Of a stretch of DNA of 64,000 bases, positions 63,701-64,000 are shown one piece after another (the stretch's first letter is position 1; each line of letters opens with the position of its first letter). Both the position numbers and the translations under genes were made by a program. The notes beneath the pieces are model-generated. The model had not been told where the DNA came from. It searched no databases and was given only the letters and a program-made list of their open reading frames with translations. The stretch comes from Flavobacterium psychrotolerans (GTDB lineage Bacteria > Bacteroidota > Bacteroidia > Flavobacteriales > Flavobacteriaceae): assembly GCF_003097635.1 (NCBI RefSeq), contig NZ_QCZI01000018.1, forward strand, positions 1 through 64,000, in the 5' to 3' direction.

Positions 63701-64000
63701 GCTTGAGAAGCGGTAATATTGGTTGAGCCAGCACCTATAATATGAATTTGATTTGAAACTATAGTTGCGACAGCAGTGTTAGAACTTACATAAGTGATTG
63801 CATTCGTGCCTGATGTTGCCGATGTTGCTCCAGGACCATAATCGACATCGGCAGTGGTTTTATTTGGCAATGCCCCAAAAGTAATCGCCTGATTGGCTTT
63901 TGTAATGGTAGCAGAAGCAGTACCCTGAATCGTCAAAGTATAATTTGCCGACTGAGCCCCTGTCAAACTCAACCCTCCGAAAGTAACAGTGGTAGCACTT
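57733..64000 (-). CDS. Giant T9SS-secreted surface protein, 5' end outside window
   Basis: The frame is open to base 64000, so the gene starts beyond the window; about 2,088 residues are inside. The visible N-terminal part has MBG/Big_2-like Ig repeats (YTLTIQGTASATITKANQ, then AITFGALPNKTTADVDYG). One ASH/choice-of-anchor-D domain lies near nt 62180-62540 (EINLQGNSTSISSGD). A long Thr/Ser/Gly-rich run of beta-solenoid-like repeats (TLSGGTIELNAAGAQVLKGA and similar) fills about nt 59000-61100. The end is a T9SS type A sorting domain (VYDIRGRLLVSKNN ... AGVVTKKVIN). It shares the ASH module with the giant protein at the left edge. Export and surface location follow from family knowledge; binding partners are unknown. 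Confidence 0.9.
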   Translation of the reverse strand, partial: SATTVTFGGLSLTGAQSANYTLTIQGTASATITKANQAITFGALPNKTTADVDYGPGATSATSGTNAITYVSSNTAVATIVSNQIHIIGAGSTNITASQAGSANYNAASDVVQSLTVTLVPIAIYQHNFGTTAIATHPYTVSPTATPVSGVLDANLSNSSWSNGASVWTSFAGSVGQAIASSSISASTPWTLTFDVAAGYNLSVSSFNFWRQSSQATNTWAMTINGISVGSGTIPTSGAVIGTTNVSNPVSGLTGTVTVVLTFGGTLTGSMRLDDFTLNGNVVSVGTITTGTVATSICAGATSVSVPFTYTPSANFPNGVATFTAQLSNASGSFASPVTLQSVTSNASGSQSISATIPSGTVTGTGYRIRVVSASPIATGTDNGSNITINSSTTSIAPGTVQNILTSANGTVLTVTEGSTATSRLWKYGTAFGGPYGTSTGVTATTYTPNFVSVGTYYVICETTYPSPCGSVVTSNEVQINVTAPAPEINLQGNSTSISSGDLSPTTADHTDFASVSWGSAFTRTFTIQNIGSATLNLTGTPLVQLSGSSAFSVTTQPSAATIAGSGSLTFVVTFTPTSIGVQNATVSISNNDSDEGTYTFGITGTGNPSNLSDIIANATYLSSGYNSNIPYTTYQATTISNTGSGANGSIDLFKFDIRDGAGIADADGLPTILSSITFNVTNSANIRAAALFNGNTLVSATPTINTGAGTIAFSGLSGANVTANDGATNSLTLRVSFLATVTDNQQFAVTIANANVAVAGSNTSSLFSSFTSAVSSTTSDRNRIEVTADRLVFAQQPSTTAFNTAMTPAVTVSANDSNGNRDLDYVGSIAITSTGTLTGTPVNVSAVSGLASYASLTHTVSGTGLTLTATTTGLASSNTITSGTFDITSVPANSYRTTGATTWASNASGPWEKLIGGVWTANNSPIFASTDNIYIRHAVSVPSCSPSSIIVENGGTLTNTGSSTYGAVRVETGGVLQINAALAVTASGAFTVQSGGRVNINNATTTGASALWNGTEDFQDGSIVDIQNWSYGSGTGFRLIQNPSIISANADGYYFGNLTISGAPSSLFVVVEGSQTINLCKNNFTVGVTGNNVALTNSAANVTVGGNVIVTAGQLSMAATTNGTPVITILGNITPTAGIINLNQNSSGSSASTVYLKGNLSIPSGATLNNADPGSKLVFSGTTGTQTISIAGTLGTNTVFEVGDGTNPSIAQLINQNWALTNASNSVTVKANGILDFNGRDITGLGDFFLDASGTLKITSANGVNATGNNTGNVQNTATRTLSQSGYFHYTGNVTPQSTGNAMTSGSTGKRIIIEKTNATDVVNLTQSTGSTDRLEIIQGIFVETNASNVTGSGALIMSGGTYKTAVTSANVPQLSGTYTLSGGTIELNAAGAQVLKGAQNYRNLTFSTSGTKTVSSAPTSITGTITVADSAILDVGTNTMGGAGTNLTMTGTSRYKTAGTGTKPGAQGTYTLGSGTTVEFANVAATQQDVRLSKMFYHIDISGSNVGNSSVATGITMQSGAVFTVKSTGTFKLASPNGFTGASNTSVSSTNTPTVTLEAGSTVEYNGGAQTITSVPNYKNLTVSGTGVKTVVSTATTINVDEDLNITAATLTVDPLKNFKVTNKVSNTGGTFNIENQGNLVQVNNIANVGSVNSKRNSSLLYLLDYTLWSSPVAVQNLFDFSPNTVSTRFYTYDSATNLYAPIASTNNFNVGQGYLIRVPATFSAATPAIYNGLFAGVPNNGDITYPMSLGYNAVGNPYSSQINYMDFITANPAITGTLYFWRKKNNTLVSSYATLTSLGYVANAVPGGDTGSTYYNATLPSNWVLNVGQGFIVQATSATSLVFNNAMRRGLDNGNQFFRNSNVAISDASVYWLNLTNASGFFNQLAVGYTAEATLGIDRGIDGLNNNSANYLCSIVEGTPYAIQGRPEFTASDIVPLELKISSAGNYSIAIDHLKGLFQNQDIFLKDKLTNVTHDLKAGSYSFASEAGSFSSRFELVYQNALTTQQPNFNENSVVVYKQNQEIIINTGNVLMSNVKVYDIRGRLLVSKNNVNATQTTLFAGATQEVLIVKIGSDEAGVVTKKVIN

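Noticed and set aside
1..64000. tRNA, rRNA or riboswitch genes
   Set aside because: No cloverleaf, rRNA segment or known riboswitch core was recognised in any gap.

Overview
The window is AT-rich chromosomal DNA from a member of the Bacteroidota, most likely Flavobacterium or a close relative. Four things point there. Secreted proteins carry type IX secretion (T9SS) type A C-terminal sorting domains. Several genes have promoters of the TTTG / TAnnTTTG type with no strong Shine-Dalgarno. Families typical of flavobacteria are present (DUF2279, TMEM143-like, LysM-NlpC, parvulin operon, GG-leader peptides). Housekeeping proteins resemble flavobacterial ones. This is inference from protein and motif recognition; no database search was run.

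Layout. 1-7071: 3' part of a giant T9SS surface protein with seven ASH/choice-of-anchor-D repeats. 7153-16939: housekeeping block with hisS, an ABC permease, prmC, a GNAT, ribD, a HAD phosphatase, a YigZ protein, a YbgC thioesterase, dnaA, and a fused LMW-phosphatase/tetrapyrrole-methylase-like protein directly after dnaA. 17377-20587: accessory locus with a small HTH protein, a double-glycine-leader peptide, carboxypeptidase-regulatory-like secreted proteins (one frameshifted), a decayed second HTH gene and the truncated end of an ABC exporter. 20684-27243: envelope and cell-wall genes (lysozyme-like protein, two DUF2279 paralogues, mltG), a RimJ-like GNAT, an inserted four-helix-bundle (S23-type) cassette and dapF. 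27447-29223: higBA toxin-antitoxin pair and a frameshifted LRR-T9SS gene. 29587-35101: htrA, an Lrp-type regulator facing ald, a GLPGLI/DUF4412-like protein and an APC permease. 35267-40378: mobile-element-rich segment with a T9SS beta-helix protein, a RAYT transposase in a long inverted repeat, an IS remnant between 100-bp direct repeats, and a T9SS propeller-like protein. 40747-57435: TMEM143-like protein, LysM/NlpC hydrolase, aconitase, two tandem acyltransferases, an unknown anchored protein, moxR, a three-gene parvulin operon, prfC and a short PID-CTERM-like peptide. 57733-64000: C-terminal part of a second giant T9SS protein on the minus strand, running off the right edge.

How the genes fit together. 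Much of the window serves the cell envelope: T9SS cargo, periplasmic chaperones (SurA-like parvulins, HtrA), peptidoglycan enzymes (MltG, NlpC/P60, lysozyme-like, DapF for precursor supply) and acyltransferases. The accessory interest lies in small mobile or repeat-bounded modules: the peptide/exporter locus, the S23 cassette, the RAYT element, the IS remnant and several dispersed palindromes. Three separate single-base losses (near 18312, 19985 and 29105) break reading frames; either these genes are decaying or the assembly has indel errors.
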